A stretch of 11,529 bases of DNA from Candidatus Hydrogenedentota bacterium (GTDB lineage: Bacteria > Hydrogenedentota > Hydrogenedentia > Hydrogenedentales > SLHB01): NCBI GenBank assembly GCA_003552765.1, contig PUOI01000160.1, positions 1 through 11,529 on the forward strand. The letters run 5' to 3'. Position numbers and translations under genes: made by a program. This document shows positions 1 to 6,997 of this stretch, one piece after another; position 1 is the stretch's first letter; every line of letters starts with the position of its first letter. Below the pieces are notes generated by a model. That model did not search any database. It was not told the origin of the DNA and worked only from the letters and a program-made list of their open reading frames with translations.

Positions 1-29
1 CTAAAGCCGGTGGCGGGGAGTCAACGCGC

Positions 30-488
30 ATGCCAATCAAATATACTCGCGAGAATTTCCGCAACCGGGCCAAAGGGGTGCGCTGGCAACTGGGGCGCTC
101 CGCCATCCAACAACAGGCCACCATTCCCATCGTGCGCCGCCCTGGCCTGATGCTCTTTCTAGGCATTGCGGTGGTGGTGTTCTTGCTAGTCGTAGCGCAG
201 AATGTGCTCGAAACCTTTCAAACGGCCGAACAACATCCCAGCGCTTCCGCCGTTGTAGCGGACAAGTGGCGGGAAACAGACGATCAAGGCGCCACGGTAT
301 ACAAACTCCAAGTCTCTGTTGAAAGCTGGCCCGATGCGGCCGAAGCTGAAGCCTCTCTCCTTACCATAACCACCGACGCTTCCAGTTGGCGCCGTTCTCC
401 GGAAGGTTCCGAAGTACTCGTACAATACGAACGAGAAGCCGGCGACGGTAGCGTAACCATCCACGACATCCACTCTCCGCGAGACTAG
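30..488 (+). CDS. Hypothetical single-pass membrane protein
   Basis: The 152-residue product has a basic N-terminal segment (residues 1-37, rich in Arg and Lys), one clear hydrophobic helix at about 39-57 (LMLFLGIAVVVFLLVVA), and a polar, acidic C-terminal part. The charge pattern suggests that the short N-terminus is cytoplasmic and that the C-terminal domain of about 95 residues faces the periplasm or outside. The ATG start is preceded by a purine-rich GGGGAG about nine bases upstream. I do not recognise the family. The tail, with beta-strand-like stretches (VYKLQVSVES, EVLVQYER, SVTIHDI), loosely recalls small DUF3592-type membrane proteins, but this is a weak impression. It ends about 105 bases before the likely metH promoter, so it is probably a separate transcript. 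No function is assigned. Confidence 0.7.
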   Translation: MPIKYTRENFRNRAKGVRWQLGRSAIQQQATIPIVRRPGLMLFLGIAVVVFLLVVAQNVLETFQTAEQHPSASAVVADKWRETDDQGATVYKLQVSVESWPDAAEAEASLLTITTDASSWRRSPEGSEVLVQYEREAGDGSVTIHDIHSPRD

Positions 489-593
489 CACTAAACGCGC
501 CACCCAGCAGCCTATCTGGTAGCCCGTTTCCTCAATCCCGTCAAATAGAGATCCGAAAACCGGTAATTTGCTAAGGAATAGGCGGCGCCCACT

Positions 594-621
594 TTGCGTT
601 AATCTTTTGTGCTGCTATAAT
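594..621 (+). promoter_or_regulatory. Likely extended -10 promoter for metH
   Basis: A perfect TATAAT at 616-621 is preceded by TGC, giving the extended -10 pattern TGnTATAAT. A weak -35 (TTGCGT, 594-599) sits 16 bases upstream; extended -10 promoters tolerate a poor -35. Transcription would begin near 628, leaving a leader of about 185 nt before metH. A second possible -10 (TATACT, 630-635, with TTGTGC at 607-612 and a 17-base spacer) overlaps it and could be an alternative start. Confidence 0.6.
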
Positions 622-764
622 CGAGGTACTATACTAACGTGTACGAGCGTTTCATGCCGGCCCGCGTCCTAGGCGTGAAGATTTTATATTATCTCCCCGG
701 CGTTGCCGCGTTGAGCGTACGATATGCCGCCACGGCATTCCCTTCCTTGAATTGCGCACTCGAC

Positions 765-784
765 TCGCGGATACACATCCGCGA
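765..784 (+). promoter_or_regulatory. Perfect hairpin just upstream of the metH ribosome binding site
   Basis: TCGCGGAT (765-772) and ATCCGCGA (777-784) form an uninterrupted 8-bp stem with a four-base ACAC loop. The stem ends about nine bases before the metH Shine-Dalgarno-like sequence (AGAGGTGA, 794-801) and is followed by AAAAA rather than a T-run, so it is not an intrinsic terminator. Its position suggests a role in translation initiation or mRNA stability; this is inference. Confidence 0.45.
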
Positions 785-811
785 CAAAAAGATAGAGGTG
801 AAAAGAATATA

Positions 812-3800
812 ATGGATTTTCTAGAAACTCTCAAGAAACAAATCATTGTTCTTGATGGAGGTATGGGCACCCAGATTCAGGCCCTCGGGGTGACGGACGC
901 GGATTTCGGAGGCAAGGATTTCGGAATGCTTTCCGACCTGCTTTGCTTTTCGAAACCCGGCCATGTGAAACAGATTCATATGAACTTCTACCGGGCGGGA
1001 GCAAACGCGGTCGAGACCAATACCTTCGGCGCCTCTCCCATGCGTTTTGCGGAATACGACTTCAAAACGCTGGACCTCACCAATTTCGAGGACAACCCCT
1101 ACGGGGACGATATCCGGGAGCTGCCCCACGAAGAAATGGCGCGCGCCTTGAGCCGGCGGGGAGGGGAGATCGCGTGCGAGGCGCGTGAAGAAGTGCGGCA
1201 AGACCCAGATTTTGACGGGCGGCCGCTGTTTGTCGTTGGATCCATTGGCCCCTCAAACCGGGTGCTTTCCCGGACCGAGGCGGACCTCACCGTGTCCACC
1301 TTCGAAGAAATCATGGACAACTTCTATCACCAGGTGATGGGCCTGCTCGAGGGCAATGTGGATGTCTTGCTCTACGAGACCCAGCAGGATGTCCTCGAAT
1401 TGAAGGCGGCCGTCATGGGCGGACAGAAGGCCATGAAGGATTTTGGCAAAACGATCCCGATCATGGCCCAGGTGACGGTGGACCAGTTCTGCAAGATGCA
1501 GATTTTCAACACGGATATTCACGCCGCGTTGACCACGATGCAGGACATCGGGATAGACGTCTTCGGCATCAATTGCAGCATCGGCCCGGATCTCATGGTG
1601 GACAGCGTGGAAAAGCTGTCCCGCTATTCCAAACTGCCCATCTCGGTCCTCCCCAACGCCGGCCTGCCCGAGTCCGAGGACGGCGTGACCGTGTTCAAGC
1701 TGCCGCCGGAAGAGTTGGCGCGGTATTTGGCGGACTTTGTGGACACCTACGGCGTGACCATTGTCGGAGGGTGTTGTGGCACGACCCCGGATCATATTGC
1801 GGCCCTGGCCGAAGCCGTAAGAGACAAGAAGCCCAAGGAACGCAAACCGCCCGAGCAAGTGTTTGTCTCGGGTCCGCAAAACGCAGTGCCTTTGGACAGC
1901 TCCAGTGACAACCTCATTATGATCGGCGAACGCATGAACCTGCGCGGCTCCAAGAAAGCGCGGGACGCGGTCGAAAACGATGAGGGCCTCGACCACGATG
2001 TCCTCGAAGACATCATTCGGGAGCAAGTACACGATCTGGGGCTTCGTCTCATTGATGTGTGCATGGATTCAAACGTCGTAGACACCACTGAGGTGCTCAA
2101 GGAGGTCGTTCATAGGCAGACCACGGACTTTGCCGGGGCCATGTCGTTGGACTCCTTCGCCACGGACGCTTTGGTAGAGGCGATCAAGGTTTATCCCGGA
2201 CGTCCCATCGTTAACTCGATATCACTGGAGGAGTTGGGGCCCGGCGTTACTAAGCTCGATGAACTCATCGAGGCCACGAAGAACCATGCGCCCGTCTATA
2301 TCGCCCTTTGCGCTGGATCGCAAGGCCCCGGCAGCACGGCGGACGAGAAATACGAGTTGGCCAAGCAGATTGTTGAGAGGGCCGGGGAACATGGCGTCAC
2401 GCCGGATCAGCTTTTGATCGATGTCAACATCTTCCCCATCGGCGCTGAATCCACCGAGGACATGAATTTTGCGGTGGAATCACTCAACGCCATTGAAAAG
2501 GTTAAGACCATCCACCCCGATCTAAAGACCTGCGTGGGCGTGGGCAACCTGACCAACGGTTTGGGGCAAAAACCCTACATGCGCAAGGTTCTCACCTCGG
2601 TCTTTCTGGATGAGGCCCGAAAGAAAGGGCTCGACGGCGGGCTTATCAATCCAAATCACTTCGTGGCGGTGAGTGAGCTCGACAAACACGATTACGAACT
2701 CGGCCTCAAGGTCGTGCTTGAACGCGACATGGACGCCTTCGCTGAACTCGAGGACATCGCCGAGCGCAAGAAGGGCAAGACCGTTGTCCGGCGAACCACC
2801 TACGAAGATCTTTCTCTTGAGGATTCCATCCGCCAAAAGGTGAAGGACGGCTTCAAACAGCGTGAGAAGGGAAGCGTGGAATTCCAGGGCCAAACTTACG
2901 AGTATGAGGACAAGGTCGTGGTGGAAGCGGCTCAAGCCGTTGAGAAACACGATCCCCTGGATTTCATCACCGATTACCTCATGCCCGCCATGCAAGAGCT
3001 CGGCGATGGTTTCGGACGGGGCGAGTTTAGCTTACCGCATCTTCTGAAGTCGGCCGATGTGATGAAGCAGATCATGGGCTTCATCGAGCGCTACATGCGG
3101 GTTAAAAAGGGCGCGGATGTACACGACGAAATCGACTATAAGGGCGCCATCGTCCTAGGGACGGTGTACCAAGACGTGCATTCCATTGGAAAAGACCTCG
3201 CCAAGACGCTGTTGGAGAACTACGGTTACCGCGTGATCGACCTCGGCGTGATGACGCCGCTCGAGGACTATTTGGAAAACGCCCAGAAGTACGAGGCCGA
3301 CGCCATCGGCATGTCCGCCCTTCTGGTGCAGACCTCAAACCATATGATCACGGTCTCCAAGATGATGGAAGAGCAAGGATTGGCTGATCTGCCCCTGCTC
3401 ATCGGAGGCGCGCCCGTCAATCACCGCCATGCCGCTTATGTCGCACTGGCGGGTAAGGAAGATACCGCGGAAATGCGCGCCAACGTCTTCTACTGCCCGA
3501 GCGCGATGGATGGCGTGAATACAATGAACAAGCTTGTGTCCAGCGACGAAGCCAAGAGCGAATTGATGGAGGCCAATCTCACGGAGCTCCAAAAGCAATT
3601 CGACAAGGCCAAGAAACGCGCCGAAGCGGATAAGGAACTCCTGGCCACCTTGCCTCGCCGGGAAATCGGCTTCGAGAAAGCCCCTAAGATAGACAGTCCG
3701 TGGACGCCTTTTGAGAAGGTCAGCATCCCGCTGAAGGACTTCGCGTCCAACCTGGACAAGAAGACGCTATTCGCACTGAACTGGAAGTTCGGCGGCACGA

Positions 3801-4441
3801 AGGCCCGGGAAAACCGGGGCGAAACGCAGGAAGTGTTGGAGGCGCTCTTTCAGAAATGGGTGGAGCAAGCTGATGAACACGGCTGGGTGCAACCGCAAGG
3901 CGTGTGCGCCCTTTACCCTTGTCAGTCGGATGGCGACGAAATCATTCTGTACGACCCCAGCGACTTGGAGCAGGAAATTGTCCGGATCGACTTTACGCCC
4001 GTGGTTGGCGCAGGCCGCAAGGATGTCGTGAGCGGCGCGCAGTACTTCCGCCCGAAGGGAAGCGGCGAATACGATGTGGTAGGCTTGCAGCTATCGACGA
4101 GCGGCGCCCAGGTGGACGAGTACATCTCCGCGTTCCGAGAAGAAGGAGATTCCGAATCGACCTTGTACCTCCAGGGCTTGTCTGATCGCGTGGCGGAGGA
4201 TATGGCCGATTACCTTCACGAGCACATGCGGGAACTCCTGGGTATGGGCGGTACGGATCAGGGGACTCGCTGGTCTCCAGGGTATCCCGGCATGGCTAAT
4301 CCCGAGAACAACAAGGTGCTCTTTGATTTGTTGCAAGCTGGGGACGAACTCGGCGTGCAACTCACCGACGCCTGTGAGTTCTATCCCACTGGCACGACGG
4401 CGGCCGTGGTCAGCTTCCATCCCGAAGCCCGGTTCACGTAA
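812..4441 (+). CDS. metH: Cobalamin-dependent methionine synthase MetH
   Basis: It transfers the methyl group of 5-methyltetrahydrofolate through B12 to homocysteine, making methionine and tetrahydrofolate in the cytoplasm. All four MetH modules are present in 1209 residues, close to the usual length of about 1200. The homocysteine domain (1 to about 340) has zinc ligands Cys255, Cys321 and Cys322. The pterin domain (about 365-630) has IGER at 371, Asp447 and IDVN around 537. The cap and B12 domains (about 640-900) have the base-off motif DVHSIG with His790 as cobalt ligand. The reactivation domain (about 960-1209) keeps RWSPGYP from Arg1153 for SAM binding. I chose the ATG at 812 because AGAGGTGA precedes it and homologues begin with a similar LLxxxIxVLDGGMGT segment. 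A TTG 60 bases upstream extends the frame but adds only non-family residues. No defect is visible. Confidence 0.97.
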   Translation: MDFLETLKKQIIVLDGGMGTQIQALGVTDADFGGKDFGMLSDLLCFSKPGHVKQIHMNFYRAGANAVETNTFGASPMRFAEYDFKTLDLTNFEDNPYGDDIRELPHEEMARALSRRGGEIACEAREEVRQDPDFDGRPLFVVGSIGPSNRVLSRTEADLTVSTFEEIMDNFYHQVMGLLEGNVDVLLYETQQDVLELKAAVMGGQKAMKDFGKTIPIMAQVTVDQFCKMQIFNTDIHAALTTMQDIGIDVFGINCSIGPDLMVDSVEKLSRYSKLPISVLPNAGLPESEDGVTVFKLPPEELARYLADFVDTYGVTIVGGCCGTTPDHIAALAEAVRDKKPKERKPPEQVFVSGPQNAVPLDSSSDNLIMIGERMNLRGSKKARDAVENDEGLDHDVLEDIIREQVHDLGLRLIDVCMDSNVVDTTEVLKEVVHRQTTDFAGAMSLDSFATDALVEAIKVYPGRPIVNSISLEELGPGVTKLDELIEATKNHAPVYIALCAGSQGPGSTADEKYELAKQIVERAGEHGVTPDQLLIDVNIFPIGAESTEDMNFAVESLNAIEKVKTIHPDLKTCVGVGNLTNGLGQKPYMRKVLTSVFLDEARKKGLDGGLINPNHFVAVSELDKHDYELGLKVVLERDMDAFAELEDIAERKKGKTVVRRTTYEDLSLEDSIRQKVKDGFKQREKGSVEFQGQTYEYEDKVVVEAAQAVEKHDPLDFITDYLMPAMQELGDGFGRGEFSLPHLLKSADVMKQIMGFIERYMRVKKGADVHDEIDYKGAIVLGTVYQDVHSIGKDLAKTLLENYGYRVIDLGVMTPLEDYLENAQKYEADAIGMSALLVQTSNHMITVSKMMEEQGLADLPLLIGGAPVNHRHAAYVALAGKEDTAEMRANVFYCPSAMDGVNTMNKLVSSDEAKSELMEANLTELQKQFDKAKKRAEADKELLATLPRREIGFEKAPKIDSPWTPFEKVSIPLKDFASNLDKKTLFALNWKFGGTKARENRGETQEVLEALFQKWVEQADEHGWVQPQGVCALYPCQSDGDEIILYDPSDLEQEIVRIDFTPVVGAGRKDVVSGAQYFRPKGSGEYDVVGLQLSTSGAQVDEYISAFREEGDSESTLYLQGLSDRVAEDMADYLHEHMRELLGMGGTDQGTRWSPGYPGMANPENNKVLFDLLQAGDELGVQLTDACEFYPTGTTAAVVSFHPEARFT

Positions 4442-4452
4442 ACCCGGCTTTT
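4426..4452 (+). terminator. Possible first terminator overlapping the metH stop
   Basis: AGCCCGGTT (4426-4434) pairs with AACCCGGCT (4441-4449), 8 of 9 positions with one central C-C mismatch and a six-base loop, followed directly by TTT. The stem spans the metH stop codon, so translating ribosomes could block its folding. It probably acts as a weak or backup site ahead of the stronger hairpin 30 bases downstream. Confidence 0.45.
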
Positions 4453-4479
4453 GGCCCCATACTTTTACTTTCTTTTCCC

Positions 4480-4509
4480 AACGCCCGTGGCTTCGGTCGC
4501 GGGCGTTTT
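4480..4509 (+). terminator. Intrinsic terminator of metH
   Basis: AACGCCCG (4480-4487) pairs with CGGGCGTT (4500-4507). The inner bases extend the stem to about 12 bp, including two G-T wobbles, closed by a C(TTCG)G tetraloop. The stem runs into TTTT (4506-4509). On the other strand the hairpin is followed by GGGAAAAG, so it serves the plus strand only and does not end the converging gene. Confidence 0.85.
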
Positions 4510-4545
4510 CGTTGCGTCACAGCGCGTGATCCCGAGCGTTCCACG

Positions 4546-5790
4546 TCACCGCGGTTCGGCCGGGAACGTATAATCGTCCTCTTCTGGAAAAGGATACGCC
4601 CTGTCCCAGTCAAACGCACAGTCCGTGGCGTCCGCCGTGATGGGTCCGGGCACCAGGCCTTCGCTGATGCAGATGTTGTCTGTTTCGTACACGCCTTCGA
4701 TTTCGCCCGCCACGGTCGCGCCGGAGTCCGTGTCGGTATGGAAGGAGGTGTTGGTGATCGTGATTCGCTCCATCGAACGGTCATTGAATCCAAAGGCGGG
4801 CACATCGGGGGCATCCAGCAAGAACTGGCTGTCCGAGACTTCGAGCCATTGGTTGTCGTTGAGAAACCGCACCGCGCCCGTCGCGTTTGGCGTTTGCAAC
4901 ACGATGAATGAGCAATTCTCCACGTAGCCGCCGTCCGAAGCGCGTTCCGCGCTGTCCGCCACCACGCCAGAGGTGTTCACCGTGCCATCCAGTTCGTGCA
5001 ACTCCCCGCGCGACGTGTCCATCCAGAACGTGCAGTTGCGCACCACCTCGTTCTCGCCCCCGATGCGAATCGATGAAGGCGTATTGTTCGCGAAGACGGA
5101 GTCTTCCACCAGCATCGCGCCCTCCATCCGCGTGTAGATAGCGTTGTCGTTGAACCCCGTGATCTTTGCGTTACGGATGGTGACATTGCCCGGCGAAGAA
5201 GACCAGATGCATCCCTGCGAGCGGTAACTCAATGAGCCCCGGTTGTGATGCACAAACCCATCGATAAGCACTTCGGTACCTTGAGAGGCGTGCATTGAGA
5301 ACGAACGGGTCGTGGGCTGGTCCGCGTCGGTAGTTGAGCCGTGGATACGGTGACGCAGATTACGGAACTCGAAGTTCCCCGTATTCCGGTTAATGTTGTA
5401 TCCCGCCGCAGCGCGGCCTTCCGAGTCCAAGTCGATGTTTTCCACGAGACAGTTTCCGCCGCGAAAGCGAATGAGAAACTGACGTTCCTGATCTATTCCC
5501 CATCGATCGGGCAGCCACACCGTGACCTGCCCTTCACCGCGCAAGCCCCAGTCGGTATGCTCGATAGTCAGTTCCTCCTCCCAGACGTAGTCCCCTTCCG
5601 GGACGATCAGCAGCTCGCCGCTCTCGGAATCAGCGGCGTAGGCCGAGAGATCCTCCCCGTCGTCGATGTCCAACACACGCTCCGTCATGCGAGTGACATC
5701 GACGACCTCGTAGTCCCCCTCCGCGGCCAAGGCTGTCGGCGCAACCGCAAGCGCAAGGGCGATGAACATTCCTCCCAAGATAATACGCAT
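4546..5790 (-). CDS. Secreted right-handed parallel beta-helix protein
   Basis: The 414-residue product starts with a Sec-type signal peptide (residues 1 to about 23, hydrophobic core, ending ALAA before EGD), so it is exported. From about residue 60 it shows repeated beta-helix rungs with a [VI]xN[CST]xF-like pattern: VENIDL (116), VLIDGFV (174), VTIRNAKI (203), MLVEDSVF (226), VVRNCTF (249), YVENCSF (289), LEVSDSQF (316) and ITITNTSF (343). Such folds occur in polysaccharide lyases, hydrolases and surface adhesion proteins; I cannot name a substrate or catalytic residues. The protein is strikingly acidic: by hand count about 70 Asp/Glu against about 28 Arg/Lys, with a single lysine. The start is well supported: AAGGAGAT lies six bases before the ATG. 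The gene is convergent with metH and apparently transcribed alone. Confidence 0.85.
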   Translation of the reverse strand: MRIILGGMFIALALAVAPTALAAEGDYEVVDVTRMTERVLDIDDGEDLSAYAADSESGELLIVPEGDYVWEEELTIEHTDWGLRGEGQVTVWLPDRWGIDQERQFLIRFRGGNCLVENIDLDSEGRAAAGYNINRNTGNFEFRNLRHRIHGSTTDADQPTTRSFSMHASQGTEVLIDGFVHHNRGSLSYRSQGCIWSSSPGNVTIRNAKITGFNDNAIYTRMEGAMLVEDSVFANNTPSSIRIGGENEVVRNCTFWMDTSRGELHELDGTVNTSGVVADSAERASDGGYVENCSFIVLQTPNATGAVRFLNDNQWLEVSDSQFLLDAPDVPAFGFNDRSMERITITNTSFHTDTDSGATVAGEIEGVYETDNICISEGLVPGPITADATDCAFDWDRAYPFPEEDDYTFPAEPR

Positions 5791-5899
5791 AGCTCTATCT
5801 CCTTTTCGTTCAATGGATTCATGCTACACGATTCCCCAAAGAAGGCGCAATACGAGATAATTGACGGATCACTGGATAAGGACGCTGCTCCACGGTAGA

Positions 5900-5942
5900 A
5901 CATCCCCCTTCGAAGGGGGTGGCCCGAAAGGCCGGGGGATGT
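5900..5942. repeat. Nested palindromic repeat element
   Basis: The outer arms ACATCCCCC (5900-5908) and GGGGGATGT (5934-5942) are perfect inverted repeats. Inside lie a perfect 16-base palindrome (5904-5919, CCCCCTTCGAAGGGGG) and a GGCC-CGAAA-GGCC hairpin (5921-5933). The element can therefore fold either as one long stem or as two smaller ones. It resembles dispersed palindromic REP- or MITE-like repeats found in many bacterial genomes. Only one copy is in the window, so repetition elsewhere is inferred from its form and from memory of similar sequences. Confidence 0.65.
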
Positions 5943-5945
5943 AAA

Positions 5946-5985
5946 CGCCAACCCATCGCCTTATCCGGCGATTTGGGAATTGGCG
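5946..5985 (-). terminator. Long hairpin, possible terminator of the minus-strand kinase gene
   Basis: CGCCAA, CCC and ATCGCC (5946-5960, contiguous) pair with GGCGAT (5967-5972), GGG (5975-5977) and TTGGCG (5980-5985), 15 pairs in total with two 2-base bulges on one arm and a six-base loop. Read on the minus strand, it lies about 80 bases past the PfkB-type gene stop and is followed by TTTAC, a short T-run. It may end that transcript, or be part of the adjoining palindromic repeat. Confidence 0.4.
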
Positions 5986-6064
5986 CGCAATGATATAGGA
6001 AAGAATGTCTTATTCAGCGATGGCTGGGGCATGTAGCCCCCTTTACCCCGCCCTCGCTTTTGCC

Positions 6065-6997
6065 TTAACGAGGCGTAATCGTGACGTTCTGAGCGACCTC
6101 GCGAACCTCGGCGCGGCTGAAGTGGCCGATGTCCCAGCTCATTGCGTTGGCCGTCCCCGCCGCGACTCCCAGCACGGCCATGTCTTGGAGATCCATGTCC
6201 TCGAGCAAGCCAATGGCGAAGCCCGCAAGCAGCGAGTCTCCGCTTCCCACGGCGTTGACCTCCTGGATTTCGGGAGGGCGAACGTGATACTGCTCGCCAC
6301 CGCGTGAAACAAGCGCCCCTTCGTCCCCTAGGGACAGAATGACCAGCTCGACGCCCTTCTGATGGAACAGATCCACGGCGCACCAATGCGCTTCCGCCGT
6401 GTCGAGGGCGAATCCAACGATTTCCTCCGTCTCGCGCAGGTTGGGTTTAATGGCCGTGGGACAGGCCTTGAGCCCGGCGGCAAATTCGGGGCCATGGCTA
6501 TCCAGAAACACCGGCTTGCCCGCGTCACGGGCCATGCTCACAAGATGGCGATAGACTTCTTCCATCGAGCGACATGGGACCGTGCCATTCAGCGTGACCA
6601 GCCGGGCTTCCTTGACACGGCGGGCAAACTCGGCCCCGAACGCATCAAGTTCCTCTCGGGTAACCGTGGGACCGGGTTCGAAAAGCGGCGTTTGCCGGTG
6701 AATGGAGGATTCAAGGACCGTCGTGATGGTGCGCGTATGATCCCGAAGCCACACCGGGTAACACGTGACCTCGTCGTCCTGCTCAATCATGTCCACGACG
6801 TGCCGGCCCGCATGGCCGCCCACCAGAACCATGGCGGCGCTGCGCCCGCCCAAGGCCTTCACGGCGCGCGCCACGTTGTTGCCTTTTCCGCCCGGCACCG
6901 CGCTCCATCGGGAAGCAACGGTTTTGCGGCCCGGTTCGAGGGTTTCCACGAACAGGGTCTTATCCACGCACGAATTGGGCGTCACGCATAAAACCAC
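6065..6997 (-). CDS. PfkB-family sugar-phosphate kinase (1-phosphofructokinase/LacC/Pfk-2 type)
   Basis: This is a ribokinase-fold kinase that phosphorylates a sugar phosphate with ATP in the cytoplasm, probably fructose 1- or 6-phosphate or tagatose 6-phosphate. Numbering from a GTG at 7003, it has GGKGNNVARA (38-47), IKPN (185-188), the ATP-site LSLGDEGA (224-231) and AVGSGDS (251-257) with catalytic Asp256. Usual motifs are altered: the N-terminal TLNPAxD is TPNSCVD and the SGSLP loop is NGTVP, so the substrate is uncertain. I prefer the GTG at 6995-6997 (310 residues). It puts AAGGGA about eight bases upstream and gives the family's normal N-terminal length, whereas GTG at 7003 leaves only about two bases of spacing. 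The ROK glucokinase gene lies upstream on the same strand, beyond a repeat-filled gap; both may serve upper glycolysis. Confidence 0.85.
   Translation of the reverse strand: MVLCVTPNSCVDKTLFVETLEPGRKTVASRWSAVPGGKGNNVARAVKALGGRSAAMVLVGGHAGRHVVDMIEQDDEVTCYPVWLRDHTRTITTVLESSIHRQTPLFEPGPTVTREELDAFGAEFARRVKEARLVTLNGTVPCRSMEEVYRHLVSMARDAGKPVFLDSHGPEFAAGLKACPTAIKPNLRETEEIVGFALDTAEAHWCAVDLFHQKGVELVILSLGDEGALVSRGGEQYHVRPPEIQEVNAVGSGDSLLAGFAIGLLEDMDLQDMAVLGVAAGTANAMSWDIGHFSRAEVREVAQNVTITPR

Larger units (their letters stand above)
489..811 (+). other. Intergenic region and metH leader
   Basis: These 323 bases lie between the small membrane protein gene and metH and contain no convincing gene. The first 100 or so bases show no strong terminator. 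A promoter lies at about 594-635. The rest would be transcribed as a leader of about 185 nt that can form several stems: 641-645 with 716-720, 654-660 with 697-703, 724-729 with 733-738, and 765-772 with 777-784. I searched by eye for the conserved cores of cobalamin and SAM riboswitches and did not find them. Confidence 0.6.
5791..6064. other. Intergenic region with palindromic repeat and hairpin
   Basis: These 274 bases separate the beta-helix gene from the 3' end of the PfkB-type kinase gene, both on the minus strand. The right end of the beta-helix gene has a strong ribosome binding site at 5797-5804. A weak minus-strand promoter candidate lies around 5815-5850 (TTGCGC, 18-base spacer, TAGCAT on that strand), too poor to call. 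A compact palindrome occupies 5900-5942 and a long hairpin 5946-5985. A short GGGGC/GCCCC hairpin lies at 6026-6040. I see no convincing gene. Confidence 0.6.

Noticed and set aside
1..10. CTAAAGCCGG at the window start, shared with 7116-7125
   Set aside because: Ten bases with diverging flanks are too little to claim a truncated repeat copy at the edge.
628..811. Cobalamin or SAM riboswitch before metH
   Set aside because: Expected from the gene's role, but I could not find a B12-box-like core or the SAM-I core. Only generic stems are visible, so no class is called.
752..811. Twenty-residue N-terminal extension of MetH from a TTG
   Set aside because: It crosses the perfect hairpin at 765-784, its residues are unlike MetH N-termini, and the ATG at 812 has a suitable Shine-Dalgarno sequence.
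1253..2032. A 259-codon minus-strand open frame inside metH
   Set aside because: It is antisense to the conserved homocysteine and pterin domains of metH and has no family features or convincing start signal.
5685..5951. Short minus-strand frame running through the 5900-5942 palindrome
   Set aside because: It is mostly opposite-frame translation of the beta-helix gene start and of the palindrome, with no family features.
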